Positions 1-12,500 of a stretch of 64,000 nt of DNA are shown here, one piece after another (position 1 is the first letter of the stretch; each line of letters starts with the position of its first letter). Source of the stretch: Cricetomys ansorgei (lineage: Eukaryota; Chordata; Mammalia; Rodentia; Nesomyidae); contig JAMJFZ010002575.1 in assembly GCA_026225945.1 (NCBI GenBank), positions 806,001 to 870,000 on the forward strand, read 5' to 3'. A program made the position numbers and the translations under genes. The notes beneath the pieces were generated by a model, which saw only the letters and a program-made list of their open reading frames with translations, did no database searches and was not told the origin of the DNA.

Positions 1-295
1 AACTTACTCCGTAGCTGAGGAAGACCTGGAACTCTCCGTTCCCCTTGCTTGCACTTCCCAAGTGTTGGGATTACAGACATGTACTACCAGGTATGGCTCT
101 ATAATTTCCCCTTCCCCAAAAGTCTTCTCGTATCTATCCTCCATCTCTTTATTGTTCCTTGGTCAAAACATGTAGCAGCTGGTATCCCTCTTCTCTGCCA
201 AGACCAGATAATCACTAATGCCATTCTGGAATTCTCAGTCCTGGTCTCTCTCTTCCTCTGCTGACTCTTGCTTCTCTTTCTGCGCTTGTGCACAG

Positions 296-332
<37 letters not shown>

Positions 333-425
333 GAGACAGCTATATATTCAAACGTAGAGACGGACACACAGGGATGAGGCCCAGACACTTGATCACAAGC
401 ATATGCACTCTGAGATTGTACGCAC
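1..425 (-). other. Slc37a2 intron 12, partial
   Basis: This is the intron to the left of exon 12, cut by the window edge. Bases 1-108 are an inverted B1 fragment, recognisable from AGTGTTGGGATTACAGACATG. A (CA)16 run is at 299-330. There is no coding exon. Confidence 0.85.
299..330. repeat. (CA)16 microsatellite
   Basis: This is a perfect CA dinucleotide run inside intron 12 of Slc37a2. It is likely polymorphic in length. Confidence 0.97.
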
Positions 426-511
426 CATGGGAGCAGCCAGGATCAGCATGATGCAGCAGGTGGTGGCCCTACCATTGGTGTAGTCACTGATGAGCCCGGC
501 CATGATACCAC
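426..511 (-). CDS. Slc37a2: Slc37a2 exon 12 (last exon in window)
   Basis: This exon encodes GGIMAGLISDYTNGRATTC and CIMLILAAPM. It contains the SDYTNGRA loop, the second-half counterpart of the MFS basic loop. It ends in phase 0 with donor GTGCGT. The next exon, expected to start with a second methionine, is not in bases 1-425. Confidence 0.95.
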
Positions 512-3500
512 CTGAAACACATGCTCACTCATATGATGTCCCTGACATGACCATGCTGTCCCTCATTTGCTGCCAAGTCTTATCCCATCACCCTGGCCAG
601 TGCTGGCCTAGGCTTAAGAAAGACCATCTCTTTCTGCAGCCTTCTCCCCTGCACCCATCACTTCAGGAAACCAAAGCACCCAACCCAGCAGGAGCGTAAA
701 TGAGAATACACCAGGAGGCCTCTCTTCCCTGGAACCACTACCCAGGCCATGGCCTGCTGTCCCTTCTTTCTGCACCTCTGCACAGAAGCGAGCAGGAAAG
801 ACAACCTGCCAGGACAAGAGGACAGGGCTCACCTATGATGCCACCAACATCGAAGAGTGTGGATAGGTCCCCAGCCTCCTTGGCACTAAAGTGAGCTATA
901 AAAAAAAACCCACAAAAACATGATCAGACACTTCAGGGAGGCTTGGAGCAAAGCTCCTGAATGCCACAGCCAGAAGAGTCCCTGTGGGGTATTGGTCCAA
1001 CCTAAGAAAGAAGCTGAGGGCCCATGGCCAAGTGCTTGGTTAGGGCTGCAGGGTGGATTTGCAGCAGTTTAGGATATACCCTTTCAGGCCCCGAGTTCTA
1101 CCTCAGAGCAAAGCTGCTCCTGCAAGCCTGGGGCCTGGCCCATGGCAGTTCCTCCAGCTTTTTCTCCTGGAGTATAATGGTTCTGACTGAGCATCGGCTA
1201 ACCAGTCATTTCCTTGACCCACTCCTGACCTAGAAGCAAGCTCCATAGCCATGCCACCTTCCTAGCCATGCCACCTTAGGTCTGTGCTGTGCCCAGAGCC
1301 ACAGAAGGAGACCTGCAGGAAGATGGGGACTCTGAGTTTAGAAAATGGAACATCCAGAAGCTTGCCTTGTAACTCCACCTTCAAGGCTGATCCGTACCCT
1401 GAGGTCAGCATCAAAGCCACAGAACAAAGGGTCGCAATGCCTACACAACTGCCCTAGTATTCTGCCAGCACCAGAGAGAGGGGCCCCTCGTGTAGAGCTA
1501 TGGGCAAGCTACAGCTTGACATTTGGCCATGACTAATCCCCATGGTTTCCTGGTCACCCATTCAGAGTAAATGTGTGTGTGGCAGGACAGCCATTGTCCC
1601 TTCCCAGAGCTAGGAAAGAGTGAAACAGCCCTGGGTGAAAGGTCCTGGGTAAGGGGTGGAGCTCCAGAATCCTGAAGGTCAGGAACAGAGAGCTGGTTTT
1701 TAGTGTGCTACCCTATCAGTGGCAAGGCAGACAGCATGAGCAGATGGAAATCAAACAGCCCTTTCAACCACAACAGTGATCTCTACATCTTTGGGTAGGG
1801 GCAGTGTAGAGTAGCCATGGCATTGGGGCAGCTCCCCCAGTGGAGCCCAGAAGACCCCAGTACAAGGATATCACTCCTGTGATGGTCCTTGGGCGTCCAT
1901 GGAGTAGGAAAGTTCAGGAATCCTCTTTCTTGAATTAGAGGTGTTCAAGGCAGACCTCCACCCACCTTTAAGCCAAGCAGCCCACACTCAGGCTGGAAAA
2001 AAAAGATTGCAGGACAGAGCTTTGTGCTCCTAATGCCCAACTCAGCTCCAAGGGGGCAGGTGGCTGGAGACATCACATGGGGCTCAGCATCCTACTTAAT
2101 GAAGTGACCAAGCAAACCTCCCAACCTAAGATAGCCAGCCTTCCCTGTTTACTGGACTCAAGCCCAGGTACGGTGTCTTCCCTGCTCCAGCAGTGGCCTT
2201 GGCCTCCTCAGAGGCCCGTTTTCTCAGCTCTTATTCCCCTTGGACTTACCCACATTGAAGATGTACAAGGGCAGCCAGTAGAGAAAGGTGTAGCTGACCA
2301 ATTTGGCAAAGAGCAGACATAAGGAGAACTCGATCACACCCTGGGAAGCACAAGAGGGCACAATGGAAAGGGGCTCAAGGGATCCCCAGTCCAGTGGGGG
2401 CCCTACAGGTGGCATAGCACTACCCCGTAACTATCATCACTCCCACACAAAGCAACCTCAAATATACACTCCATCCTAACAGCAACAATGTGCCTGATGC
2501 TTCATGGCTTGTCAAGATAGGCCTACACTGCCATTCCCAAGCATCCACGCCAGTCTGTACAGAAAGTCTAGAAACCACCCACCACCCATAGCGCCCCATC
2601 CCATAATGTCAATGGAGAACTCTAGAAAGACTCTTTTGCCTTCATTCCACAGACATCTCACCGGGATTTTGAGTGCCCCCAGAAAACTGATGGCTTCAGG
2701 CTCAGGGCTGTGCTCCTTGGAGGAGCTCGCTGCAATGTCCACGTTACTCTCCCTGTTTGTGTAGGGACCATTCACAGGATCCTCTGGGTCCCGTTCCTTC
2801 TCCGGGTCATCCTGAGCAAAGGGGATGATCCCTCCTTGTAAGCAGGGCCGTGTACCAACCATGTGGGCAGGGAAGGATGGCTCAGGTGAGAGGTAGGGGG
2901 CACCCATCCAGGGGGAGGAGTGTTTTTCTCTCTGGGGCTGGCAGGCCCATCGGGTTGTGGAGCAGTTAACCTAAGAGCCCAGCACTGGGTCTGTGAAGTC
3001 ACTAGAGGGCCACAGCGCTCTCCTCCAGTTCTCTGCCCTCCCATGTCCAGTTCCTGTGATGTAGTGAGAAGGGCAGGCTTAGGGCTGGGACACCATACTC
3101 ACATGGTGCTGAGGAGGGGTGCAGTCCACATCTTCTGGATCTGGGGGACCAAAAACAAATAGCTTTCCAAGAAACTTACCAAAAAGTTAGACCCTCACAT
3201 TACAGTGGTTCTAAGCTAGTGCACAGTTAGTCCTACATGACCCATGTGGCCCTCAGCATTAAGGCTTTCTAGACCTGCCTGCCCCTTCTAGTATATCATG
3301 ACTGCCTCTGAACTAGTAGCGATAACACCTGGCCTTGCCAACTCACAGGGCTGTCAGAGAATGGGAAAAACAGTAGCTGTCTGCACTGAATGTAAGAGGC
3401 AAAGCCCTTGAGTGGAGCACTGGCTACAGACAAAACATTTGCACTACATTGTCCCCCTTACACCTTCAGAAATCCTAGGGAGCAAGTACTCCTGTCACTT

Positions 3501-6500
3501 TACAGACTAGAAAAAAAGTGTTTCAGGGCTACATAGCTAGTCCTCCAGTACCAAGAGCAGCAAGGCTTGCAGAATATCCTGCTGCTTTCTCCCACGAACA
3601 TACTAGAGCACGAGGGTGGGAAGAGTCCACTCACACTCAATGAGAAAGAGGAAGGTGACGATGCCCATGACAGCGGTGATGATACCAGGGACAATGAATG
3701 ACAGGCCCCACTGCTGGTTCACCCAGACTCCAGCGATCAGGGAGCCCAGAATGTTGCCCACAGACGTGTGGGAATTCCAGATGCCCATGATGAATCCCCT
3801 CCTGAGAAGGGAAGGAAAACGGATGTAAACAGAAAAAAAAAAAAAGCTGGCTCAGCCAAGCTCAAATGACTGACTGCCTCTAGCCTCCAGGATGTGCCCA
3901 TGACTGAGATTCTCAGAGCCCCCAAAGAGTACAGGAAAAGCCTCTGGCTGCTGTCAAGCAGGCGATAGCGCTACCCGGGGTCCTGTTGCTTTATCCAGCT
4001 CCTTGGACAAGCACAGATGAGAACTCTGGCCACAGGGAAAACATGGACCTTCCAGTCTTCTCTTTTGCCCCTGCCAATATCACTCTAAAACAATAGTCTG
4101 CAGCTGTGTGTGTGTGTGGAAGGTAGTGATTCGGCCCCTCAGAGGACATCTGGAAACATCTGGAGATTTTCAATGGCCATAACTTGGATTTTGCTACTGG
4201 CATCTAGTAGGCAGAAGCCATGCATACTGCAACAAGTGTGTGGGACCGCCCCCAAAGCAAAGAATTGAACAGCTCAGACCAGCGGTGCTGAAGGTGAGGA
4301 ACAGAGGCAGCCTTACACAAAAGCCAGTCCAGGAAAACAAAGTTGTGGAGCCTTTTTACCTTCAGCCAAAAAAATGGAACTTCACCTGTTATGAGAATAG
4401 CTAAGCTGCCTGCTCTGTGGGCTAAACCCTAACGGTGAGAAAAGCAGCACTGCCCCTTAGCCCCCGAGACATTTTTTTCTCGGTGGGTGAGACCCTGCAA
4501 GAAGACACATTTTCTAGTCTTTATCCCCTGAAAGTACCCCAGAGCACCCTGCCCCCCACCCTGCGGCCCACCTCCAGGGTCCTTCCCACTCCCTCATCAC
4601 ACTCACTTTCCCTTCCCAAACCAGTTGCCAACACAGGTCACCACGGATGGCCAGCCTGTGGTCTGAACAAGTCCATTGCAGATCTGGAGGAGAAGGAAGG
4701 GAGGGTGAGAGTGAGTTCAACCACCCTGGGGAGAGGAGGTCCAATGTCATGAGGAGCCCACCACACCCCACGCTGCACACCATGCCTTTCCCTCACTTGC
4801 ACCAAACTTCTCATGCATCTGAAGCAGCTGCAGTGCAGTACCCAGGGCAGGCTTACTGAGCCTGTCCTGTGAGACTTTGGGGGGGTGGGGGAGAGCGAGG
4901 CCCTGAGCAGGGTGTCAGAAGGAGCCTGGGACTGGAGCAAGGAGACCAAGTCCCTGTCTGCTCTGACTTGGAGATGGTCAGGGACCTCATGGGACCTCTC
5001 TCTGAGGGGAACAAAGATCCAAGTGTAAGACAGATTCATACCTGGATGAGCACAAAGTACCAGAGCATATGGATATTCCAGAAGTAGCCCAGGCCGAACA
5101 GCGAGGTGAACAGGCCGCTGAGCACCATTCCTGCTGAAAGGTAGTAACGGAGAGGCAGCCGCTCCCCAAAGATCCCACTGCAGAAAAAGACAGGGGGAAC
5201 CTTCAGGTTAATGCGATGTCCACGCTATCACCTCCTTCTCCCACTCCATGTTGCTGAGGCCACTGTGGCCATGGTGACCAGTGATGACTTGCATCATGCT
5301 ACATGCCAAGACTGACCCCAGTCCTCACTTCCAGGTCTCCTCCGCTTTATCTGATACTACTCTGACAGTTCTGCTGCCTATGTCCCTCCCTGCCACGTGA
5401 CGCTCCTTGCCACTTGTTTTGCTTTCGGCACAGCCTCCTGCATCAACTCCATGGTTCTAACCTCCATGATATGTGAAGGGGCCCCTACTGCACGTGTTCC
5501 GTCCCCATCTGTCCCTTCATGCTTCAGGATCATATTCAGATTGCCTATTGGGTACCTTTGCCTGGATGTCCCTAAAGCAATGGCAACTGGACACTCTAAA
5601 TTCTCCCTCCTTTCATCACGGATACCTTTGAAATGCCAGCTGTCCCCAGGTTCAACAGCTTAGGCAGCTGTCATACTAGCTTACAACCTTGCTATAACCT
5701 GCCTGTCTGCCTCAAGCCTACCTCAGCTTCTCTCACACCTAGCTAAACTCCTTCTGTGGTTTTCCCTTTCAACAGCCTGGCGCAGGCCCCTCTGCAAATG
5801 ACCTTATCCTTTAACCCTGTCTCCTGCTGTTTCTTTCCTTGAAGCTCCCCTTCTGATAACCCTGTGAACAACCCCAACCTGCACTCTGAGCTGTTACTTA
5901 CTGTGCTCACTGGTGCCTCCAGCCTAGGTGTCCTTCCCCATTGCCACACCCATGGTCCTTCACATTTCAAGGCTCATCTCCGTCAATGCCTTCCTTAATA
6001 CTTTGTCCTTGAGCCTAGATTGTGCTACATGACTACGCAAGCCTTCAACAATTTTCAATTAGCTGCTAAGCTAAGGGTCCTTCTATGAGGTTGTGAGCTC
6101 CTCAATTGAAGGCCACACCCTGCCTGAGCATCTGTGATTCCTGGCAGCAAGTTCCATGCTTTCTAAGTAAGATCCACACTGGCTGAATAGTTTAGACAGC
6201 GCTAGGTGGGCCCTCCTTGGGGATCTATGTGCCGGGGCATACCTGGTCCATACCGACCAACACCTGGATGTTAAAGGAAACATGCAGGAAGCTTCATAGA
6301 AAAAGAGCTGCTAATAGCAGGAGTCTACCAGCAGCAGGTGGAGAGACAATGTGGGGACCACAGTGGAGAAATGAGGCTGGCTGTGGGCTGATGGGTAAGG
6401 TAGGCCTTTGCCTTGTTCCCACACTGGGGCAATGTCTCATCTTAGCCCACAGCCCCAGATCAGTCAGGAGAAGCAGCAGCTGTGAAGCATCCACCCTACT

Positions 6501-9500
6501 CCCACTCCCAATGGGCACAGGCTCTGCCTTTCTCTTACCTGATAAACATGCCGATGGCATATGCCACCAGGAAGGCATTGTCCACTGCTCCCAGTAACTC
6601 CTTGTAGTCATCTTTGTCTGGAAGCAAATGGGAAAGATAGAAAACTGGCTGGGGAGGCTGCCCCCACAGGAAGTCCCCTTTCAGTTTTGAGGAGGGATTG
6701 GGGAGTACAAAACAGCAATCTGCCGTATTTCTTACCAAATGGACTCCAGCTGCACCATGTGGTATCATTGAGATCGTGGGTGTCATTATCAGGTCTGATC
6801 AGCTCTGAGCAATTCTGGTGCAGGCGACTCTGGAAGGTGATGGCACACATGGGTCAAAGGCCATATCATCCCCTGGAGCCCACTGGACTCAGAATCAAGC
6901 AACCTGCTACTCAGTCACAGGCCCTATTGCTTTGCACCACAGTCCCTGCTCCCTCCTGCCAGCACCTCCTCCAACAGGGGTAGGTGGCCATAAGACACTC
7001 ATGAATAGAATCCACAGAGCCCAGAGTCTCTGCCGACTTAGCTCACCCACAACAACCAACCAACATCACTGTCTGGGAGATAAACTTAAAAGGAACGCAT
7101 AGGAAAACACTGCAGGAGGTGCTGTAGGAAAGAGCCACCAGCAATGGGTGTCTTCCAGGTGGAAGGAGCAGTCCCAGTGACCAGGAAGTTGGAAGATGTT
7201 TGCCTGGAGTCTAGAGCATCCAATTGCTGCACACATCTGCCAGGCCCAACAGGTCCTGCATTCCCCCTTACCAACCAGCCTCACCTTAACAATGCTGATG
7301 GGCTTTCTGGACATATGATAACAGGCATAAATGAGGAAGGTGAGCAGCAGGATGAAGCCACGGAACCTGGAGGAGAGAGGAGTGACTTGGTCTGCAGAAG
7401 CCCAGGCACAGCATCCTCAAGGCCTCAGCACCACCAACATTTTACCTTCAGGTTCTCTTCTAGACATAAGCTCCCGGGGCAGAGGCCAGGAGTGTCTGGG
7501 AGCAAAGGACCTCTGTTGGAGGCACCTCCCCTTCTCCTGCCGCCTCTCCAACCCCTTAACCCATCTAGGGTCTCACTGAGGCAAAGCTATCTCTGTGTCT
7601 GAGTGTGTGGAACAGGTATAGCCACAAGGAGTTGGGATCCTTTCCTAAATGCCCGGAATGATGGGCAAGGGAGGGAATTAAAAGGGAGAGGGTTCTATCT
7701 GCAGAGTGAGGTCCATATTCCCCCTTGAGCTTAGAAGACAGCAGACTGGTCCAGACTATCAGGAGAGATGACTCAGCTGGGACAGCTAGTGACAAAACCA
7801 GAGTCCTCTCCCTCATGCTCCCTGGCTAGCCAGTTCCACTGGACAGAAAGATTAGTATTTTCCCTGTGGCTCACATATCCCATGTGCCCTCTCCTGCCCT
7901 GCTGCTTATCCCATGTGCCGGTGGTCAGATGGAAATAGTAGTCTAATCAGGAGTCTCTCAAAGTTTCTACTGCACCATACTCATTTCACCTCACCCAAGG
8001 GTCTAGAGAGGATCCTGAGTTTCCCTCCTGAGTCACTGTTTCCCCAGCAAAGCATCAGCTGAGCTGAATCAGCAACCAGGAGCCAGGAGGTACATGGAAA
8101 ATAGATCTCAGAATGGGGCTGAAGGTATAGCTCAGCGTAAGAACACATGACTAGTATGCTCGGGGCCCTGAGTTTCAACACACCAACAAACAAACCAGCT
8201 TGGAAGAAAATGTCAGACATTAGGGGAAGACTCGGTGCTTCCGCTCATTAGAAAGAAGGGTAGGGGAGAAGGGTAAGCACCCCTCATCTCCCTCGGCTCC
8301 ATGACCTAAGGCAGACATTGGATGCTCACCCTACCCTATCTGGTAATCTGCCTCCAAACTCTAAACTCATTTCCCCCAAGCATGTAATTAAGCAATGCAG
8401 GCCACCTCTTGTGAAATAAAAGGTGTTTCTGCAAAGTCTGAATTGCATTGAGCTACCAAGCCCTGTCTCACTTTACCTTGGACTTAAGTTTCCTATCTGG
8501 ACATCTGTTTCTGGTCTCTCCACTGCCCTGTATTTTTCCTTCTAAACCTTGGATGGTGGTGTATACCTGTTGTCCCAGCACTCAGGAGGCTGAGGCAGGA
8601 GGATTGGGAATCTGAGGCCAGCCTGGGCTACACAATGAGACCCAATTTCAAAACAACTTCTTGGCTACTTGTTCCTAAGGCACCTTTGTGAATCACCCAG
8701 GTCTTCCAGGGACTTCAAAGAAGCCCAGGCTACCCCAGATGCATGCTTGTCCCAGTGATTGACATCAAAAAGCCTGGTGACACCAAAGGTTTCCAGGTCT
8801 ACCAATTGCCATATGGCTGACTCCTAGTTCGGGGGTTTCTAGAATTCTCTGAGAAACTTTAGAGAGACTAACTACCCAGCTAGCCTAGGCAAAGAGCAAT
8901 AAATAGATGAATGGAAACTGCAACCCTATAGTTAACTGGGATGTTGCCTAATCTAGGGAAAAGCAGACAGCTTTGAGTGACACTGCCCACACACTCACCA
9001 GGTAAGACTTTTCTGCCTCTGACTTCTTCAGTTGTACAGGGTGGGGGAGTGGCATTAGCCCCATCGTTGCTACTCTCACCCTAGCTCCTGGGTACCTGTG
9101 GTACCACTTTTAAGTGCCACACACCTCAGCTTGTGTGACCACCTATCCTGGCTGACTGCACAGAGGTGCCAGGGCCCTTGCCAGGATGCATGGGCACAGC
9201 CACGACATATCAGAACCTTTCTGGATCTGAAAGACCTTTAGGAATGTAAGTCCCACTGGATCTCCTGAGAGCCCAGCAGTGATGACTGGTCAACAACAGA
9301 TCCTGGCATTACCTGGGAAGTCAGGCTGCACCTCAGCAGACATGCCAGATGCCTTGTGAGCACTTAGGGAGGCAACCCAGCTGTGTGGGTTAGGGTATCT
9401 GGAAGGGGAGACTGAGCCAAGCACAGAAGGAAAAGTGGCTGGGGTGAGGTAGGCCCCAGGCGAGGTAGGGCCCTGTGTGCTGAATAGTTTGGGCTCTCTC

Positions 9501-12500
9501 TTGAGGAGGAAGGGAAGCCATTGGAAGGGTGGGGGTTTCCTCAGCGAGGGTGTGGTGGATGCAAGCCAGAGGAAGCCCCATGTTTCCTCACTGCAGGATG
9601 GTGCCAGCCCTTGTGCCCTTCCATCCTGCCAGCAATTCTGCATGGCAGCCTTGCAGGATGCCCTAGATATATTTCAAGTCATGTCTATAGAGGAAAAAAG
9701 TAGGGACTTAAAATCAGGCAGAAGATAGTTCTATTCCATAAACCTGTTTACTCCTCCGAAAGGCACCTTTTCCATCTTGTTCACAGAACTACTGACAGAT
9801 GCGTGTTACAGATCTTATAGCATTCCTGACACCCAGTGGACACTTAACAATGGCAGCTGGTACTGTTTCAGATTTGCACACGAAGAAGAGCCAGAAGGAG
9901 TAGAAGCAGCCCTTGTTGGTATTACGACGGGAGTTGGGGGGGGGCTTTATTTGCCTGTCAGAAATGTGGAGGTCACCAGCATCTCCTCCCTACCTTTCCA
10001 GGCTGCCACCTGAGTCTCCTAGGACACAAAGACCTGGGTTTGCCAGTGTCCTGCTTGCTTAGGGTAGGTGGGGTACCTGCAAGAAAGTCTGAAACCATAC
10101 AGGAAAGTGACTGGGTAGCTGCTGTGTTCCTGGGGCAGACAGGACCCACCAGTCCACACTGACTGTGACCTGGGATTTTTTTTTTTTTCCCAGAGGGGTC
10201 TGCCCAACATAGATCCCAACCTCCAACAAAAAAACCTGACTCCTAAGTCAGCAGGAAAGACAAGATCCCCAGAGAGAGCCAGGGTTCCTCGCTGCCCTGT
10301 GCGGTGTTAGCCTGGCACTGGTTTCCTCAGGGGCTCCCTGCCTGGCCTAGAGGGTGGAAGGTTAAGTCACAATACTGGCTGGGCCCCAGCCTGTTGGAGC
10401 CAGGCCTCCTACTAGCCAGTGCCCCTTTCAGGCCACTGTCAGGTGCTGTCATTCAAAGGGGCCTAGGAACACAGGGGTAGGTTGGGGTGGGGCTAGACGG
10501 AGGCCACAGGAACTCACACTCACTCATAGGCCTGACAGCTGAGGACTCTGGGAGGGCAGGACCTTCAGGTTTCACTTCTCTTCCCACAAGCCCTTCCCCT
10601 CAAGAACCAAGAAGTCCCACAAGGTGAGGGGAGCAGGGAGAGGACTTGCAGAGCCACGAGGCAAGGGAGGCCATCCTGGTGCATTGCTGGGCTTGGCAAG
10701 CAGCCCGGTGGCCAAGGAACTCCTTGGGAAAGCCCTCCCAGATTGTCATTAAAGTCTTTGTTAGCAAGGGGTGACACTTCTCAGAGTCCCTCCTCCTCCA
10801 CCACATGCTGGTTACTGAATAATCAAGTCAGATAGAGAGGGGCTAGCTATCTCTTAACTATTAACTGACAATCCAACTTATTCTTTCCTAGGACCTCGAT
10901 AATAGCTTTATCAACTTTGTTAAGACTTTGCACTAAGAATGATTCTGGGCTAGGAACAGGGAACAATGTGTCCCAAAGTAACAATAAATAATGCACAAAT
11001 GCCACCCTTAAGTACCCTCATCACCAGCACAACAAACAAACACTACAACTAACAAGACCCCAAGGGCAGCCTCTGATCTCTGGAGAAATGGAAACAGACC
11101 CTCTCCTCATCATCCCTGTTCCTTGCTGCCCCTCCCTCACTAGTCATCCCTGTGCCCCTCCCCCCCAGCCACCACATTCTTTGCTCTACAAAGACTTCTC
11201 TGACAGCCCTGACTATGATTTAGAGACAAAGTTGGGGGGAGACATTGAAACTCTCTTAGTCACTGATCACCACCCCTGCTTCCACTGGGACTGCCTAGGG
11301 ATGTGGCTGCAGGTGACCTTGGCACTTCCCCTGAGGAAATTAACCTGATGACATGTTCTTGGGTGTGCCTGTCCTGGGGTCAGCAGTTCTGAAAAGGATA
11401 GACCAGGTCAACTCGAACTGTGCCACCACACTCACCCTCTCACCGAGCCCTCCACCAACCACAGGGAGATATCCTAATGGGGAAGGACCAACCAAGAACA
11501 GATACCCCAGGGGCAGAGTCCTGAGTCATGCCTGCAGCATACAGGAGCGAGTAGAGACAGGCCAGACTGGGAAGGCCTCTGAGGAGAAAGCTTTCTTGGG
11601 GCAGGGATCAGGCCCATGGGACCCATGCCTCTTGACCTTCCCCCTCCAGCCCGGCCTCCTCTACTACTCTGAGAGATGAGTAGACTTAGGGCTCAGCTAG
11701 CTAACAGGTGGAAGCTCCACACTTCTGAGGAAAGGCTGCATGAGCAGCATAGATGGGGGTGTGGTGATGGCTCCAGAGCTGTAGTCCTGCCCAGGGGAGT
11801 AGGATGGTGGCCTTCCCTCCAGAACTCTCAGGAGGCCTGGCCCTAGCCTCACCCTCACAGTCTCCTGAGCATGCAGGACTCAAGGCCCAAGGCCTAAGCT
11901 AGAGGTTAGGGAAGTGGTGACACCCCCACCCAGGTCCCCTACCACCACACCAACTTAGTGACAATGGGGGGGTGGGTGTCTGGCTTCAGGCACTACCCCT
12001 ATTGGCCAGCTCTTGTAAAACCCACAAAGTTGCACCTTTTGCCACTGTCCTGTTTGCCTAAGTGACACCTCATGCTGCAGCTTACAGCCCTGTCCATTCA
12101 TCTTTTCTGAGCACTCAGGGCTCCTGTACTTGCCTTTCCTCTCAAATACATATCCCTCTTTCCTAAAAGGATCTTGGGGTCCAACCTTATGTCCACAAGA
12201 TCTGTCTGATCTGGCGCTCAATCCCAGCTAGATGGGGACAAGAAGCATGGAGTTTCCATGGTCCTGTTCGACGACCCAAGGCAGCTCTTGTGCTTTGTGC
12301 TGCTGTTACTTTGGGACTGCCTAACTCTGACCCAGCTTGACTAAAGAGAGGTCTTGACCAACTATACAGACAACTCCAAGCCACTTGCTGCCTCCTAGAC
12401 CAGACCATACAGCTTGAGCGGATAATAGCACATGACAAAGTGGGGGCTGGGGCGGGTGGGAGGCGTGTCACACCAGTCTTTAAGGAGGGAAAGAGGAAAC

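Noticed and set aside
99..329. A minus-strand frame starting MCVCVCVC
   Set aside because: This is the CA microsatellite translated, not a gene.
2512..2907. A 131-codon minus-strand open frame as a separate gene
   Set aside because: It is Slc37a2 exon 9 read through both neighbouring introns. Only 2662-2811 is supported by phase and splice sites.
7144..7602. A 152-codon plus-strand open frame
   Set aside because: It runs antisense over Slc37a2 exon 2, has no recognisable domain and no splice or promoter context.
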